From the NCBI GenBank assembly GCA_037355855.1, contig CM074758.1, positions 3,879,001 through 3,943,000 of the forward strand: DNA of 64,000 nucleotides, given 5' to 3'. Shown here in pieces: positions 10,083 to 21,300 of this stretch (its first letter is position 1; every line of letters begins with the position of its first letter). Position numbers and translations under genes: made by a program. The notes under the pieces were generated by a model. That model was given only the letters and a program-made list of their open reading frames with translations. It was not told where the DNA came from and made no database searches. Source of the DNA: Pseudo-nitzschia pungens (lineage: Eukaryota; Bacillariophyta; Bacillariophyceae; Bacillariales; Bacillariaceae).

Positions 10083-10560
10083 CAGTCTACAGTTCGTTTC
10101 TCGAAAACGACACGTCCAATCAATCCGAAAATTGGAGATCTTGTCCTTCTTGTTACAATAGAGCCTTACGAAGTGGTCCGGTTGGAATCGATGGGGTGGG
10201 GCCGGAGATATTAATTTTCACCGTAGTTTCACCACTATTTGCTTCCTGTATTTTAAGGGGGGGAGCTCATTGTACAGTCTGTTTCTCGACAACGACAAGT
10301 CCGATCAGTCCGCAAATTGGAGAGCTTGTCCTTCTTAATATAATAAAGTGTCACGAAGTGGTCCCGTTGGAATCGATCGAGTGGCGACCAAAATATTAAT
10401 TTTTGCCGTAGTTTGGACCGGGGGAGATTTTCGGTCGGAAAAAAGAGAAGATTTTCAGCGTTGCTTTGCCAGTCCGTTTCTCAAAACCAAGTGCTCCAAT
10501 CGATTCGAAACTTGGAGATCTTGTTTCTCTAATAGTGAGGATGGAGTAGCTGTAATATCA
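10083..10560. repeat. Three ~190-bp degenerate direct repeats upstream of the transposase
   Basis: Units start at about 10083, 10275 and 10470 with CAGTC(T/C), followed by GTTTCTC, AACGACA or a variant, TCCAATC or TCCGATC, AAATTGGAGA and CTTGTCCTTCTT. The third unit is partial. They sit directly 5' of the transposase start (10070) and may be the subterminal region of the DNA transposon or its promoter. Confidence 0.72.
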
Positions 10561-10916
10561 GAATTAATCTGAGGATGGTTGTGGAGTTAGGGAGGGGGAG
10601 ACAGGTCCTTGTTGCTTTGGTTGTTGAAATGGAGTTTTTTTTGAATTTTTGACCTTATTTTGTGGCCCGGTGTACGAAAAGGCCAGGCGCGCAATAAGTC
10701 ATGCTGGGTAAGTTACCGTTCAAAAGCTCCTGACCTTGCCATTTCTGTCATCGGGTATAAATTAGTGTCCAAGGTGTTGTCTTAGAGTGATTACAGTTAC
10801 CAAAAACAGCAGGGCTTTCCGAGTTGCCCTAGCACATAACCTGTCCCTGGAAACCAGGTGAGTTTGCTTACTAAACCCTTATGTGACAGGTATTTTAACG
10901 ATATACCGATACTTAA
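10561..10916. other. Non-coding flank, partly a dispersed repeat split by element I
   Basis: No gene. The last part (about 10860-10916, ending ATACCGATACTTAA) continues across element I into 16772 onward. That joined sequence resembles the reverse complement of 53.9-54.0 kb. Confidence 0.5.
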
Positions 10917-11105
10917 TGCCATACCCCGGGTCTACTAGTGATTAGAATAGTAGTGATATGCAAATTGTGAGCTCTATTGATTAGTCTATTTGCTACAGTT
11001 CTAAGAGCCCTCCGAATCAGCGATTCTGTCGACTCGCCGATTGTTTTTATCCTTATCCTTAATCCAGTCCCGTGTGCGCTCGTGACTGTATTTTGGTGCA
11101 CGGCA
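10917..11105 (-). repeat. 3' LTR of element I (189 bp)
   Basis: TGCCATAC to GCACGGCA (plus orientation), TG...CA ends; same as 16583-16771. Confidence 0.95.
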
Positions 11106-11123
11106 TACTCCTCCATGGTACTG

Positions 11124-14100
11124 TTACGATTGAATAGGATCCCTGCAATAATAAGGGTGTACTCTCCTGATGTTAACCCGGTCGGTTACAAAGGGCGCAG
11201 TTTCAATAGTTACAGTTCCATTGTTATGGGCCTTGAGCACCTTGTAAGGTCCTTGTCGTGGGAAGGATAGTTTCGGAATAATGCCCTTCCTCTCCAAGGT
11301 GACATAGTCTCCTTCCTTATAGACATGGGGAATCCGCTTCCGGTTTTCCCTGATGTTGCTCTTGTGGATACTCTTTTGTTTCCTTGCTTGGATTGCTTCC
11401 CAATCCGCTGGGAAGTTTACAGGCATGAACATGTCCCTTCCAAACACCAGTTGTGCCGGAGAGTATCCCAGCGTGGTGTGGATGGCACTTCTAATAGCGT
11501 ATGCTGCCTTGGTAGTGAATTCCTCAAAAGGATCCTCCTCGTGGAGGTCCCTTTGTTCCAGGTTAAAGGACAGTAGACAATCCTTCAGCACCTGGTGGAT
11601 TCTTTCCAGCACTGAGTTGGATTGTGGGTTCCAGGCGCCACTGGGCTTTCTTTTCATTCCCATGTTATCACAGAGCTCTTGGAACTCTGCTTTGAACTCG
11701 CTCCCGCCATCAAAGCCAATTTCCTTTGGGCGCGGATACCTTGCTAACCAGGTACTGTCTAACAAACGTTGAGTTTCTGCTGCGTTTGGCGAGTCCTTTA
11801 GATGGGCCAATTCAAACCATCCGGTCACTGGGTCCACCATGGTGAGAACATGGATGTGGTAGTCTTTACCATTTTTATTGTGGACAGTTGCAGGTCCCCA
11901 GAGGTCCACATTGACCCTCTGCCATTTGGTGACTTCCACTGCTTTCTCCGGTAGTAGTCCATACTTCTTCCGGCCACTCTTTTTGAACATCTGGCACGTG
12001 TGACAGTGTTTACAGAGATCCTGAACGTCCTTTCGTAGGCCTTTCCAGGTGAACACCGAGCGTATGCTCTGTTCCATTCTCTTTTCTCCGGGATGGACCA
12101 ACATGCTGTGGTACCATTCCATGACTCTGTCCTTGAGTTTGTCGGGAATCAGAATCTTTCCTTCTTTGTGGATTAGGTTGTAACCTTCCACCATTTTGGT
12201 GGTTAGTCGATTGTCTTTTTCCAGCGCATTCACGATTCCTGTGTCCTGTTGCTGGTAGAACTGAATCATGTCCGGGGCAAGTGGGAATGCACTATTGCCC
12301 TGGAATTCTTCCGGCGCTTCTCCAAGCGGGAATAGGAGTTGCCGGAGGTGCTCTTCCTCATCCGCGTAGGTGAGGGGCTTATTTGGTGGTAGCCATCCCA
12401 CTGTGTCCGCTGGGTCATCTGTGATGTCCAGGCGAGACAGCGCGTCTGCTGCATCGTTGTCTTTGCCAGCAACGTGCTTGACTACGGGGTGGAACTCCTC
12501 CATAAGGAGTCTCCACCGGACCATTCTTTGGGTCGGCATCTGTTGGTACAGTAGGTTCAGGTGATCCGTGTGAATGGTTACATCCTGGCCTCGCAGGATT
12601 CCTTCAAATGCTTTTAATCCTTCTACTATGCCCAGGAGTTCCTTTTCTCCCACGGTGTAGTTGAGTTGCGCTGAGTTCAGCTTCCGGGTGTAGAATCCAA
12701 GTGGTTTTCCATCTTGGCATACAGTTGCTCCCAGTTGCCGGTCACTGGCGTCTGAGTAGAGATGAAATGGTTTCGTAAAATCCGGGAATGCGAGTTTCGC
12801 TTCATCTGCGAGCATCCTCTTCGCCTCCATGAAAGCTTTCTGCTCTGCTGGGCCCCAGTACCAATTTGTTTTGCCCTTCTTGCCCGCAAGCTTGTTGAGG
12901 GGGGCCAGGATGTGGGAGCGGCGCTTCCACATGTCCCTGTAAAAATTGACCATCCCAAGGAACATCTTGAGTTGCTTGGTGTTCTTGGGGGGTTCCAGGC
13001 GCTTCATCGCCTCCAGTTTCTTTGGCTGGGGTTGAATGCCCTCTGTTGTTAGTAGAAAACCCAAATACTCCACTTCTTTTTGCATGAAGAAGGATTTTCT
13101 AAGGTTGGCTCGAAAGCCAGCGTCATCCAGTCGCTGTAGGACTGTATCGATTTTGTCGAGGTGATCCTGCTCAGATTCCCCCTCTCGTTGGATGATTAAG
13201 ATGTCGTCGATGTAGACGAGGACATAGTCCAGGTCGCCGAGTAGGTTCATCATGACGGACTGGAAGATATCCGGTGCGCATGCAATCCCCATAGCCAGTC
13301 GCTTGTAGGCATACTTCCCCCATGGCAGGATGGTAGAGCAAATCTTTTGGCTCTCCTTGCAGATGGGGATGGTATAGTACCCTTGGGATAAGTCCAGCGC
13401 CGTAGCTGATTGGAACCTTTGTAACCTTTGGATTGTTTCCCCTATTCGTGGTAGTGGGAATGGTTTCCGTTGAATGGCTGCATTCATCTTCCGAAAGTCG
13501 GTTAGGACGCGAATGTCCCCTGTCTTCTTTGGTTGACAGAACGTCGGTGATGCCCATGGTGAGTCATCATCATGTGGAAGTTTCTCCAGGACTCCAATGT
13601 CACAGAGCCTGTTGATTTCCTTCCGGAGTGCTTGTTCAAAGGCATGGGGTACTGAATAGTACCTCTGCCTGACCGGTTTAACCCCTGGTTGGAGTTCAAT
13701 AGATACCGGTTCAATATTCTTGAGCAGTCCCAGACCTCCTCCAAAGAGTGTGGGGAACTTCTTCAATGTTTTCTTCAGGGCCTCCTTGGACGCGTCTGTG
13801 ATCTCCAGGTCGTTGACCATGGAGTCTATATCTACTTTGGAGTAATCGGCGTCCAGAATCTTGGCTTGCCTTTCTTCCTCCTGTTGGAGGATTGGACTCT
13901 GTGTGTTGGCAAAGAATACGGCCTCACATTTGTCCGGGTTAGCGAGTTCCCCCATTCCCTTCATGGGGATGGAGTCACCTTGCCATGAGATTGTTCGGGA
14001 GCTGTATTTGATATCTAGTCCCAGTTGTGCCATTAGGTCAGATCCTATGATCACGTCATAGGGTACCTCCTCGTGGTGATGGTATTCATCCACTTGGAAG

Positions 14101-14387
14101 GTCCACTTGATGGTCTTTGAGTTTGAAAACTCTATCAACTTCAGTCCCACTGAAGCCGCGGACTTTGTTCGAAATTTGCCCCCATAGGTATTGTAGGTGA
14201 CAGATCGTTGGTCCCGGTTCGTAAGTTGACTGCGGTCGACAAAGTGCCTTAGAATTATGGACTTGGAGCAACCTGAGTCCAGTAGGCCCCGGAGCATCCT
14301 CCCCCTTCCTTTATGGTCCAATACCTCCACACAGACGTCCGCAAATCGATTGATTATGCGTGGTCCGGTGTGGATGGTATTGGCCAT
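11124..14387 (-). CDS. pol: Family-2 gypsy Pol polyprotein (PR-RT-RNaseH-IN, 1087 aa)
   Basis: Copies element RNA into DNA and integrates it. Domains in order: aspartic protease with LLDSGCSKS (about residue 36); reverse transcriptase from about 230, with FRKMNAAIQRKPFPLPRI, ALDLSQGYYTIPI and catalytic YIDDILII; RNase H with HLYSDASDRQLGA and YTVGEKELLGIVEGL; integrase with a zinc finger ending CKHCHTC, catalytic core (NVDLWGP, FDGGSEF, NPQSNSVLERIH) and a GPY/F module (RQGPYKVLKAHNNGTV) before the end. The frame is intact. Its ATG directly follows the in-frame UGA of gag (TGAATG), so it is made either by UGA readthrough or by reinitiation. Confidence 0.95.
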   Translation of the reverse strand: MANTIHTGPRIINRFADVCVEVLDHKGRGRMLRGLLDSGCSKSIILRHFVDRSQLTNRDQRSVTYNTYGGKFRTKSAASVGLKLIEFSNSKTIKWTFQVDEYHHHEEVPYDVIIGSDLMAQLGLDIKYSSRTISWQGDSIPMKGMGELANPDKCEAVFFANTQSPILQQEEERQAKILDADYSKVDIDSMVNDLEITDASKEALKKTLKKFPTLFGGGLGLLKNIEPVSIELQPGVKPVRQRYYSVPHAFEQALRKEINRLCDIGVLEKLPHDDDSPWASPTFCQPKKTGDIRVLTDFRKMNAAIQRKPFPLPRIGETIQRLQRFQSATALDLSQGYYTIPICKESQKICSTILPWGKYAYKRLAMGIACAPDIFQSVMMNLLGDLDYVLVYIDDILIIQREGESEQDHLDKIDTVLQRLDDAGFRANLRKSFFMQKEVEYLGFLLTTEGIQPQPKKLEAMKRLEPPKNTKQLKMFLGMVNFYRDMWKRRSHILAPLNKLAGKKGKTNWYWGPAEQKAFMEAKRMLADEAKLAFPDFTKPFHLYSDASDRQLGATVCQDGKPLGFYTRKLNSAQLNYTVGEKELLGIVEGLKAFEGILRGQDVTIHTDHLNLLYQQMPTQRMVRWRLLMEEFHPVVKHVAGKDNDAADALSRLDITDDPADTVGWLPPNKPLTYADEEEHLRQLLFPLGEAPEEFQGNSAFPLAPDMIQFYQQQDTGIVNALEKDNRLTTKMVEGYNLIHKEGKILIPDKLKDRVMEWYHSMLVHPGEKRMEQSIRSVFTWKGLRKDVQDLCKHCHTCQMFKKSGRKKYGLLPEKAVEVTKWQRVNVDLWGPATVHNKNGKDYHIHVLTMVDPVTGWFELAHLKDSPNAAETQRLLDSTWLARYPRPKEIGFDGGSEFKAEFQELCDNMGMKRKPSGAWNPQSNSVLERIHQVLKDCLLSFNLEQRDLHEEDPFEEFTTKAAYAIRSAIHTTLGYSPAQLVFGRDMFMPVNFPADWEAIQARKQKSIHKSNIRENRKRIPHVYKEGDYVTLERKGIIPKLSFPRQGPYKVLKAHNNGTVTIETAPFVTDRVNIRRVHPYYCRDPIQS

Positions 14388-15827
14388 TCAGTTGTGGGAT
14401 CCTTTCTTTTTAAAGGTCTTTCTGTACTTTCTTCTGTACTCTTTGAGTTCCCGTTCGGAGATGTCGATCTCGTCATCGGAGACTTCGTGGTCAGCTTGGG
14501 CCGTGGCCAGTACATAAGAGTACTCGTGGTTCGATAGGTTCCTTCCCCAGTGGGGTTTGGAGTGTTGCTCAGTGTCTGAGTCTTGTTCTTTTGCCACAAA
14601 GTGCTCCTTGAGCAGGTTGATGGTTTCCCGGTCGAACTTCCCCTTCTTGGGGGGACCACCGGTTAGTTTCCAGCATTTGCCGGCATGGACCTTGCCACAG
14701 GTCTTGCATAGCTGTTTGTTGCTGTTGTCCACAGGTCGCTTCTTTTTGCCAGGGGACTTCCCGTGGTGGGTTCCTCCCCCAGATGCGGCCTTGGGGGTCT
14801 TCTTGGTGACGCCGGTCTGCTTTTCGAGGTCGGTGATGCGTTGTTGCATTATTGCCTCCTTCCGGATGGTGATTTCCAGGTTTTCGAGCTTGTCGATAGT
14901 GGTGTTAAAGGAGTGGGTGTAGAGGTCCCAACTAATGTGCTCCAGTTTCTCGCGTTGGGAGTGGGTCATGTTGGAATCCAAGATTTCCTTCAGTTCTCCT
15001 TGGGTGAAACTTCTTGGTGTTTCCATTTGGTCACTGCCACATTCCCAGAGGCATTCTGGGAGATAGCTTTGGAGTTCGGCCATTCGATTGGCCCAGGCTC
15101 TAATGCCATGTTTGAGGTCCACGCGCATGCCTCGCATGAATCGGCGGAGGACGATATACGAGCGCTTGCCGTGTTGGTCATTGCCAAAGATTTTGAGCTT
15201 GAGGGCATGCATGCATTCCTCGATGACATCTTTTCTGTACTCCTGGGATTGGTAGTACTGGGTGAGGGCGCTTGCGACCTTTTTCTTTGGGATTGGAGAC
15301 TCGAGGTTGTCGGTCTCCGATTCTTTGTCCGATCTCGCCGTGGCTGTGTCGGCTTTGTCGGCGTTTGGAGATTTCTCCTTTGCCGTCTCCTTGGAGGCTC
15401 CCGTGGGAGTTTCGGTGGCGTCTTGCCCCATTGATAGTAGGATGTTTGCTTGGTCCCTTTGCGCGATCTCTTGGATCTTGTTCTGTACGTGTCTGGTGTG
15501 ATGGACCTTGTGGGTTGGTTCGGCCAAGTAGGTCCGAGCGAGCGTTCGCTGGACAAGTGCGAGTGCCTCAGTAGATAGAATTCTCTGTAGAACCTCCAAT
15601 TTCTGGTCTCCGTGGAGTTTGTCATTGCCAGCAATTTTCTGGTCAAAGTCTCTCTTCCAGATAAGGAAGAGTTCTGGTCTTTCAGTACCATTGAGAACCT
15701 TCAGGTAGTCGCTGAATGCGATTCCACCTTGTTCGCTGTCTACATTCATCTTTACGGTGGTGGCGTCTTCCGGCCAGTCCTCCCGTGTGATGTTGAAAGG
15801 TTTCAGTTTGGTTCCTTTGGTCGCCAT
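14388..15827 (-). CDS. gag: Family-2 gypsy Gag (479 aa)
   Basis: Structural protein that packages element RNA. It has an N-terminal globular part, a polar charged middle (about residues 110-175), a second helical region (FMRGMRVDLKHGIRAWANRM) that looks like the capsid, and a coiled-coil-like stretch (ITIRKEAIMQQRITDLEKQ). A basic region (GKSPGKKKRP) precedes a zinc knuckle CKTCGKVHAGKC (C-x2-C-x3-H-x3-C, slightly shorter than the canonical knuckle), and the tail is acidic then basic. It ends in UGA followed at once by the pol ATG in the same frame. Confidence 0.92.
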   Translation of the reverse strand: MATKGTKLKPFNITREDWPEDATTVKMNVDSEQGGIAFSDYLKVLNGTERPELFLIWKRDFDQKIAGNDKLHGDQKLEVLQRILSTEALALVQRTLARTYLAEPTHKVHHTRHVQNKIQEIAQRDQANILLSMGQDATETPTGASKETAKEKSPNADKADTATARSDKESETDNLESPIPKKKVASALTQYYQSQEYRKDVIEECMHALKLKIFGNDQHGKRSYIVLRRFMRGMRVDLKHGIRAWANRMAELQSYLPECLWECGSDQMETPRSFTQGELKEILDSNMTHSQREKLEHISWDLYTHSFNTTIDKLENLEITIRKEAIMQQRITDLEKQTGVTKKTPKAASGGGTHHGKSPGKKKRPVDNSNKQLCKTCGKVHAGKCWKLTGGPPKKGKFDRETINLLKEHFVAKEQDSDTEQHSKPHWGRNLSNHEYSYVLATAQADHEVSDDEIDISERELKEYRRKYRKTFKKKGSHN

Positions 15828-16582
15828 GGTGGTTTAATCAGGTGTTTATTAAGTTACTTTAGTTACACTATTTCTGTTATTTCACTGCTTGTGGTGAGAC
15901 TGAGCAAAAAGTGATTGCTCAGTTCCTCCAGTTTTTCTTGCTGGATTTTCATTGCTCTCGTGATAACTCGTGTTGTAACTGATTTTCCCCCTGGTTTGTC
16001 CAGTGGTGGGAGTTGTTTCTCTCTTTAGTTCCCGGGAATCCTGTGGTTCTCCGGAGTTGTTTCTGTTTTTATAACGTGGGATTTGATTCCCGTGGTTCTC
16101 CGGCGTTGCTTCTCTATTAAGCAATCACCGGGCCGGTCCCACTTCCCGTTTCCCGTGGGATTGGTGGTGTTTAGGTATTCATTATATACCTTTCCGGATA
16201 TCCGTATACTTCGGTTTTGGTTGGCATCCCCTATTCGGTCTGTCCATCCACTCAGTGTTGGTCCAATTAGTCCACTCACTGGATTATGTGTCACTTTTTT
16301 GACACTTATTTCATTATTTCTTTGTTCGATTATTTCTGCTGTCGACCATGGTCCTGTTTAGGTACTTAGGTGTCTCTGTTGCTGCTGTTGCTCCCTTCTT
16401 TGGGCGCCAACAGTTGCTGGGGTCGGTCTTCCTTGTGCTGCAGACACTGGACATCCTTCTCCCTGTTTTTTTTTGCTTCTCTGCGCCTCCATTTTCTGGC
16501 AGTCTTTCGGTCCCGTCGGTCCCTAGGCCGATCGATTCCTTTCTGCTCATGGTCGTCAGCGCTCAGCTTGATTTTAAAATCA
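15828..16582 (-). other. 5' leader of element I
   Basis: About 755 bp between the 5' LTR and gag with no convincing coding. TGATTTTAAAATCA adjoins the LTR. It would be the untranslated leader and packaging region. Confidence 0.7.
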
Positions 16583-16771
16583 TGCCATACCCCGGGTCTA
16601 CTAGTGATTAGAATAGTAGTGATATGCAAATTGTGAGCTCTATTGATTAGTCTATTTGCTACAGTTCTAAGAGCCCTCCGAATCAGCGATTCTGTCGACT
16701 CGCCGATTGTTTTTATCCTTATCCTTAATCCAGTCCCGTGTGCGCTCGTGACTGTATTTTGGTGCACGGCA
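16583..16771 (-). repeat. 5' LTR of element I (189 bp)
   Basis: Same sequence as 10917-11105 as far as can be read by eye. Confidence 0.95.
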
Positions 16772-17170
16772 CTTAATGTTACACACTGTTCCCAAGCTGC
16801 TTAAGTGAATATCACTCTACGTTCTAAGTGTTTTCCAAATGAAGTTACAGAATAGCCCCTTCGAGTGTGGGAATATTTTTACAAGAAATTCCAGGTGTCA
16901 TCTGTTTTCAAGTGTAGTGCCCTGTTGGACTTTCAGTGTTTTTGCTTATGGTCCTACTTTTTTTGACCCAAGCCCCAAAGCCGATAAGTACAGTTTGCTT
17001 AAAGCTCTACTCCCTACATAACCCTATCAGGTGCACACTTCAACTGTTATCTGTTTTCAAGGCTATTGCCCTACTGGTCCATAAGTGCTTTTTCTTTAGG
17101 TCTTACTGTTTTCTTACCCAATCAGGCTACACCTATAATCCATCACTTCTAAGTATCCTTCATTGTAAGT
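16772..17170 (-). repeat. Dispersed ~150-bp-unit repeat (copy interrupted by element I)
   Basis: Reverse-complement match to the array at 53.04-53.96 kb. Shared words include GGCTTTGGGGCTTGGGTCA, AAGTAGGACCATA, AACAGATGACA and TTGAAGTGTGCACCTGA. About two and a half units are present. The start (TACTTAATG, ACACTGTT, CCAAGCTGC) matches the right part of the other array, and the sequence resumes left of element I at 10916. It therefore predates element I. Confidence 0.75.
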
Positions 17171-17189
17171 AGTAAGTTCAACTTGACTG

Positions 17190-17790
17190 CAGGACGGCTG
17201 TTAGGCACTTCGTAGTATGGCTTCCAATGTGTTTTCTATCGTACGTCCGGAGCGCTCAGAAATACTGTACGGTGGAGCTCTCCACGAGCTTTACAATCAT
17301 TACTATGAAGTACGTAGTACATACTAAAGTAGTAAAGTACTGTAATTTCTACCGAGGCTTTACGCAATTCCAAACAATAAGTAAGAAATGAGATCAATTG
17401 AGCAGCTGGAAGACAGTTCTGATTGTTGCAGCAGAAATGAATACTTCCCCAATTTCTGCGGAAGCTGGCGAACAGCTGATTGGAAATAATTACTACAAAG
17501 TTCCGAAATTCTGTCCTCAAAAGTCCACGGAGAAATTATGACATAGGTACGTAGAACCGACGGACAGCTGTTAGGAATTTTGTAGTAATTTTTATTAGTA
17601 CTACAAAGTTCCTATCAGCTGTCCCCCGGTTCTACATCCTCAACTACTAATTTCTACGGAAACCGGGGGACAGCTGATAGGAATTCCGTAGTAATAATCT
17701 TACCGCTACTACGGAATTCCGTTTCTACATCCCCCACTACTCGTTTCTACGGAAGCCGGGGGACAGCTGATAGGAATTCCGTAAGATTAG
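17190..17790. repeat. Cluster of inverted repeats with core GGACAGCTGATAGGAA
   Basis: Diverged copies of a word GGACAGCTG(T/A)TAGGAA...GTAGTA in both orientations occur near 17200, 17470, 17560, 17612, 17668 and 17760. The best pair, 17551-17587 against 17597-17633, forms a hairpin with about 37-bp arms (roughly 4 mismatches) and a short AT loop. Further arms with GGAATTCCGTAGTA lie at 17680-17720. This resembles a fold-back element or MITE cluster 0.6-1.1 kb upstream of the host gene. Confidence 0.75.
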
Positions 17791-18360
17791 TAGTACCGTA
17801 GTTCGTAACCTTGCATCACGAAATCTTTTTTCTATTTTTGTTTACTGTACTACCTTACCGTGCTGAGAATTTTGTAGAGTTCAAGCCTACCGTAAAATGT
17901 AACGTTTCTCGAATAACGTCGTGTTGTTGTTTATCTTTTGATAAAAGCAAAGAGACATACAGAAGCTTTTGAAATATCAGAGAGAACCTCAGAAGTCATA
18001 TCATCGCAAGAAAAGTGAAAAATCACCAAATTCATACGCGGTGGAACGAAATACCGGTACTAAGTTACCTGTAAGATCTATTCGGTAACCTTACTTCGTA
18101 TTTTTTAGTACTTCGTTCGTAATCTTTACTGCATGTAAGGATACTCGTACGTCTACTCGTAGTTGGAAGAATGAAATTTGGCCATACAACTTCGTGGTAG
18201 TGCTGTAGTAGATTTACCAGGTAATTGTTGAGAGTGAAGCAAATTTTGCACATCGCTCTCTTCTAATCACAAAAAACATCATGCATATTCCAGCAAGGTT
18301 TTTTTTTACAATCCAAGAGGTTACAAAACAAGCAAGTTGAGTACAACAGAACTGAGAGCA
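17791..18360. other. Upstream region of the host gene
   Basis: No other gene is seen. It should contain the promoter and 5' UTR, but no unmistakable core promoter element is visible. A T-run lies at 18300-18307. Confidence 0.5.
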
Positions 18361-21300
18361 ATGATGAAGAGACAGGCGGCTATCGCATCAATTTTGTTGC
18401 TGGTTGGTGTCATCACTTCGGTATTTGGTCAGGATGAATGGCAGAGAGACAACGTGAAAAAGGAGATGGACCCTTCATCCCGCGATGTGTTCGCGGTCAA
18501 TCTGGACGCCAAGAATGCTAAGTCATTAGGAGACTATAGCATTGAAAAAACGATGGAGAAGGTTGCTGTTTCAGAAGAGGACGATACCGAGGAAAGCACT
18601 GATGTTGATACTGCGTTCGTCGCATTACCCGCGTCACGCAATTTGAATCCGATGAAGGAGGAGAGCCATGACGACGATCTGGGCAACGAAGGAACCACTT
18701 CAAAGCTAGGTGATTCACCCTCCAAGGTAAGCGAGACGTCTTCCTGTGCATTTTGCATTATGTGGCTTCGTTCGTTTGAAAAAGTGTCATTTTGTGGTGA
18801 GATCTTCAGGATATTGCAAGCATGAGATCGAATTTTCGAGACGAATTGAGCTTATTAGTTTGGGAAATAATAGCCCTGTGAGGCTTGACACTTTTTGCAT
18901 TTTCGGCCATTGTGGGTTCTGTTGTACGCTAGATTATGTACGGTGCCAGACGCTGCACTATCAGAAAATGCGCGATTGCGCCGAGAACACGCGCGAGAAT
19001 CCTTGTTCATTACTTCTATTTTTTTTCATCTCATCTCAATCAAAATCTGAGAACTAACCAGAAAGATTTCCTTCTCTCGAAATTGTAATTGCTCTCATAC
19101 CTTACTGTTATAATTACTGTACGGTAACCTTACTATTTTTTTCTTCACCGAAACTTTTTATCGTTTTGACGGGCAGTCGATCGAGGACAACGAGGTAAAC
19201 TTCCGCAAAGCTTCTAAGAAGGAAAAGAGCTCCCAAAATGATGATAATGAAGGTGACGGTGACGGAGGTGACGACGAAAAAGGAACGAAAAGTCCCAAGA
19301 AATCCCCGAAGAAAGAAAAGAAAAAGAAAAAGAAAAAGAACAGCAAGAAGGAAGAAAACGACTGGGATGATAATGAGGATGATAAGGACGAGTCGACCGT
19401 GAAAGAAATTCATGTTGTGACACATGCGCTAGATGATTCTGGCAATCCGAACAATGTAAATTCATTTTGGGATACCTGGTTGGAAGGTGCAGCACTTGCC
19501 GTGGGAGGAAGTCCTGACACCTTCCTGAAATGGCATGCTGTTGGTTACAATGCGACTCTTGCTACAGAAGCTCTTTCGGATGCTTGCTCGTCTGGTGATG
19601 CTGTTGTTGTCACAGTACCTTATTCAAGCACAACAGTTGAATACGATCAAATGGACGAAGCTATCAATCAATGCATTGAATTAGGTGTCCCGGTCTTTAC
19701 TGCGAATACTGACACTTATCACAACGACGATGTGTATGCATTCTTTGGATCATCAAATTATGACATGGGAGTGAAGTGTGGGTTGGCTGTTCTCTTTCCT
19801 GATGATGTGGATGTGATTCAAGGTCGTAAAGAAGCACCCAAACTACCGGAAACTCAGAAGAATATTACAATCTATTGGGATGCAGTAAGCAGAAAGGACG
19901 AGGGATTGAAACAACGACTGGAAGGACTCCAATCAACATTTCACAAACACCATACAGAAGTAACTGTATTCCTCCCCTCTGGTTCCACAGACTGTCCTTG
20001 TGCAACGGAATACCCTGAGGGTGTTTATGAAAATTATGGTGAAGGGCTTCGAATTACTATTCCTACTCTTGATCCGCCTGGCAACATTTTCAACTACCCT
20101 CCCAGATACGGCATGGATGTTTGTGGACAGCATGATAGAAACATGGTTCCAACTTGCAACAGTGACAATCCTCCTGCTTTCTGTTATGCAAACTGGTGTT
20201 ATGTGGACCCGAACAATTGTGAAAAAACTGAGTACACATACGTAGGCGCGTATAATTGGACCGATTTCCCTGGGTACGAGTTACCATACTCCTACGGTGC
20301 ATGTGGGGAAATCAACCAGTATTTAGATTTCTTTTTCGATACTGAGGATGATTCGACAGTCGCTGTCGGTTTGGCAGGTGAGGGCACGCAAACGATTGTT
20401 TTGAGCTCTGACTGGGCTCCCAAATTCGATCCTTCTAGCAAAGATATATTCATTTGTGGTGAGGAAACAACTGCTTTGCAAGGTATCCCTCAGCTTGGTC
20501 AATCTCCTTTCTTACAAGGATTGGCTTCAGTCTCAGCAGCAATTGCGGCAGCAACAGCTCTTGAAAGCAAATTGCCCTGGAATGCCTATAAAGGAAATGC
20601 TGCGAGTTCGTCAAGTTCGACAGTCTTTCACTCCGGTAAAGAAACGACTGACCCAAAAATTGTTGAGCCCCTTTCAGAATACGGAGAAGCCATTGTTAAG
20701 AAGCTTGATGAATACGGTGTTGTACGAGGAGTAACTTGGGATATTTGGCATGATGCAGTATTTGAGGATGAGTGGATTTTGCAGCATCCACCTCGAGAAT
20801 ATCTGGGCAAGCCTTCCAAAGATCTCCCGGTTGCCGCATGTTGCCTCGCTGGGGATGCCGAAGCTTTAGATACTTGTGACCGAGGTGATGATAAGGTTTG
20901 CGATACGGATTTTGGACTTTATAGGTGCGAAAGCGACGATGATTGTAAACCCAAAAAGTTCTGCGCGACCACGGACGGCAGTGGTCCTATGTTTCCCAGA
21001 GCGGGAGGATCTGATATTTGTAAAAGAGAAGAGGAGTACTTTGCCCAAGGAATGTGTAAGGAGGTTTCTTCGACGCGCTCGCATGTCGGAGATTCCAGGA
21101 AGAAGCTGTGCGTTGGTCATTCCTATGACCTATATGAACGGATGTATGAACTTATCATTCAAGCAGATCGTCTTGTTGAAATTACCAGTCTCGACTCTTT
21201 CGATCTGATTGGAACAACTGGTAAATCTACAGGTTCTCCATTTCTGTCAGCAATTCGCAACGCTCTTACATATCTCGCAAGTACGAAGAAGAAGATCACT

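Larger units (their letters stand above)
10917..16771 (-). mobile_element. Element I: complete family-2 Ty3/gypsy retrotransposon (5,855 bp)
   Basis: Flanked by a 5-bp TSD, CTTAA (10912-10916 and 16772-16776), and two 189-bp LTRs that look identical. It encodes intact gag (14388-15827) and pol (11124-14387), in the PR-RT-RH-IN order of Ty3/gypsy. A purine tract (GGAGGAGTA, minus strand, 11106-11114) abuts the 3' LTR as a polypurine tract. Next to the 5' LTR is the palindrome TGATTTTAAAATCA in place of a TGG-type primer site. Intact frames and identical LTRs mark a recent and possibly still active copy. Confidence 0.95.

Noticed and set aside
14763..15434. 223-codon plus-strand frame opposite element I gag
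   Set aside because: Complement of the intact Gag frame with no recognisable protein features.
19114..19425. Minus-strand frame with hydrophobic Phe/Leu runs
   Set aside because: It is the complement of the Lys/Asp-rich exon 2 start of the host gene, whose plus-strand frame continues for 1,563 codons.
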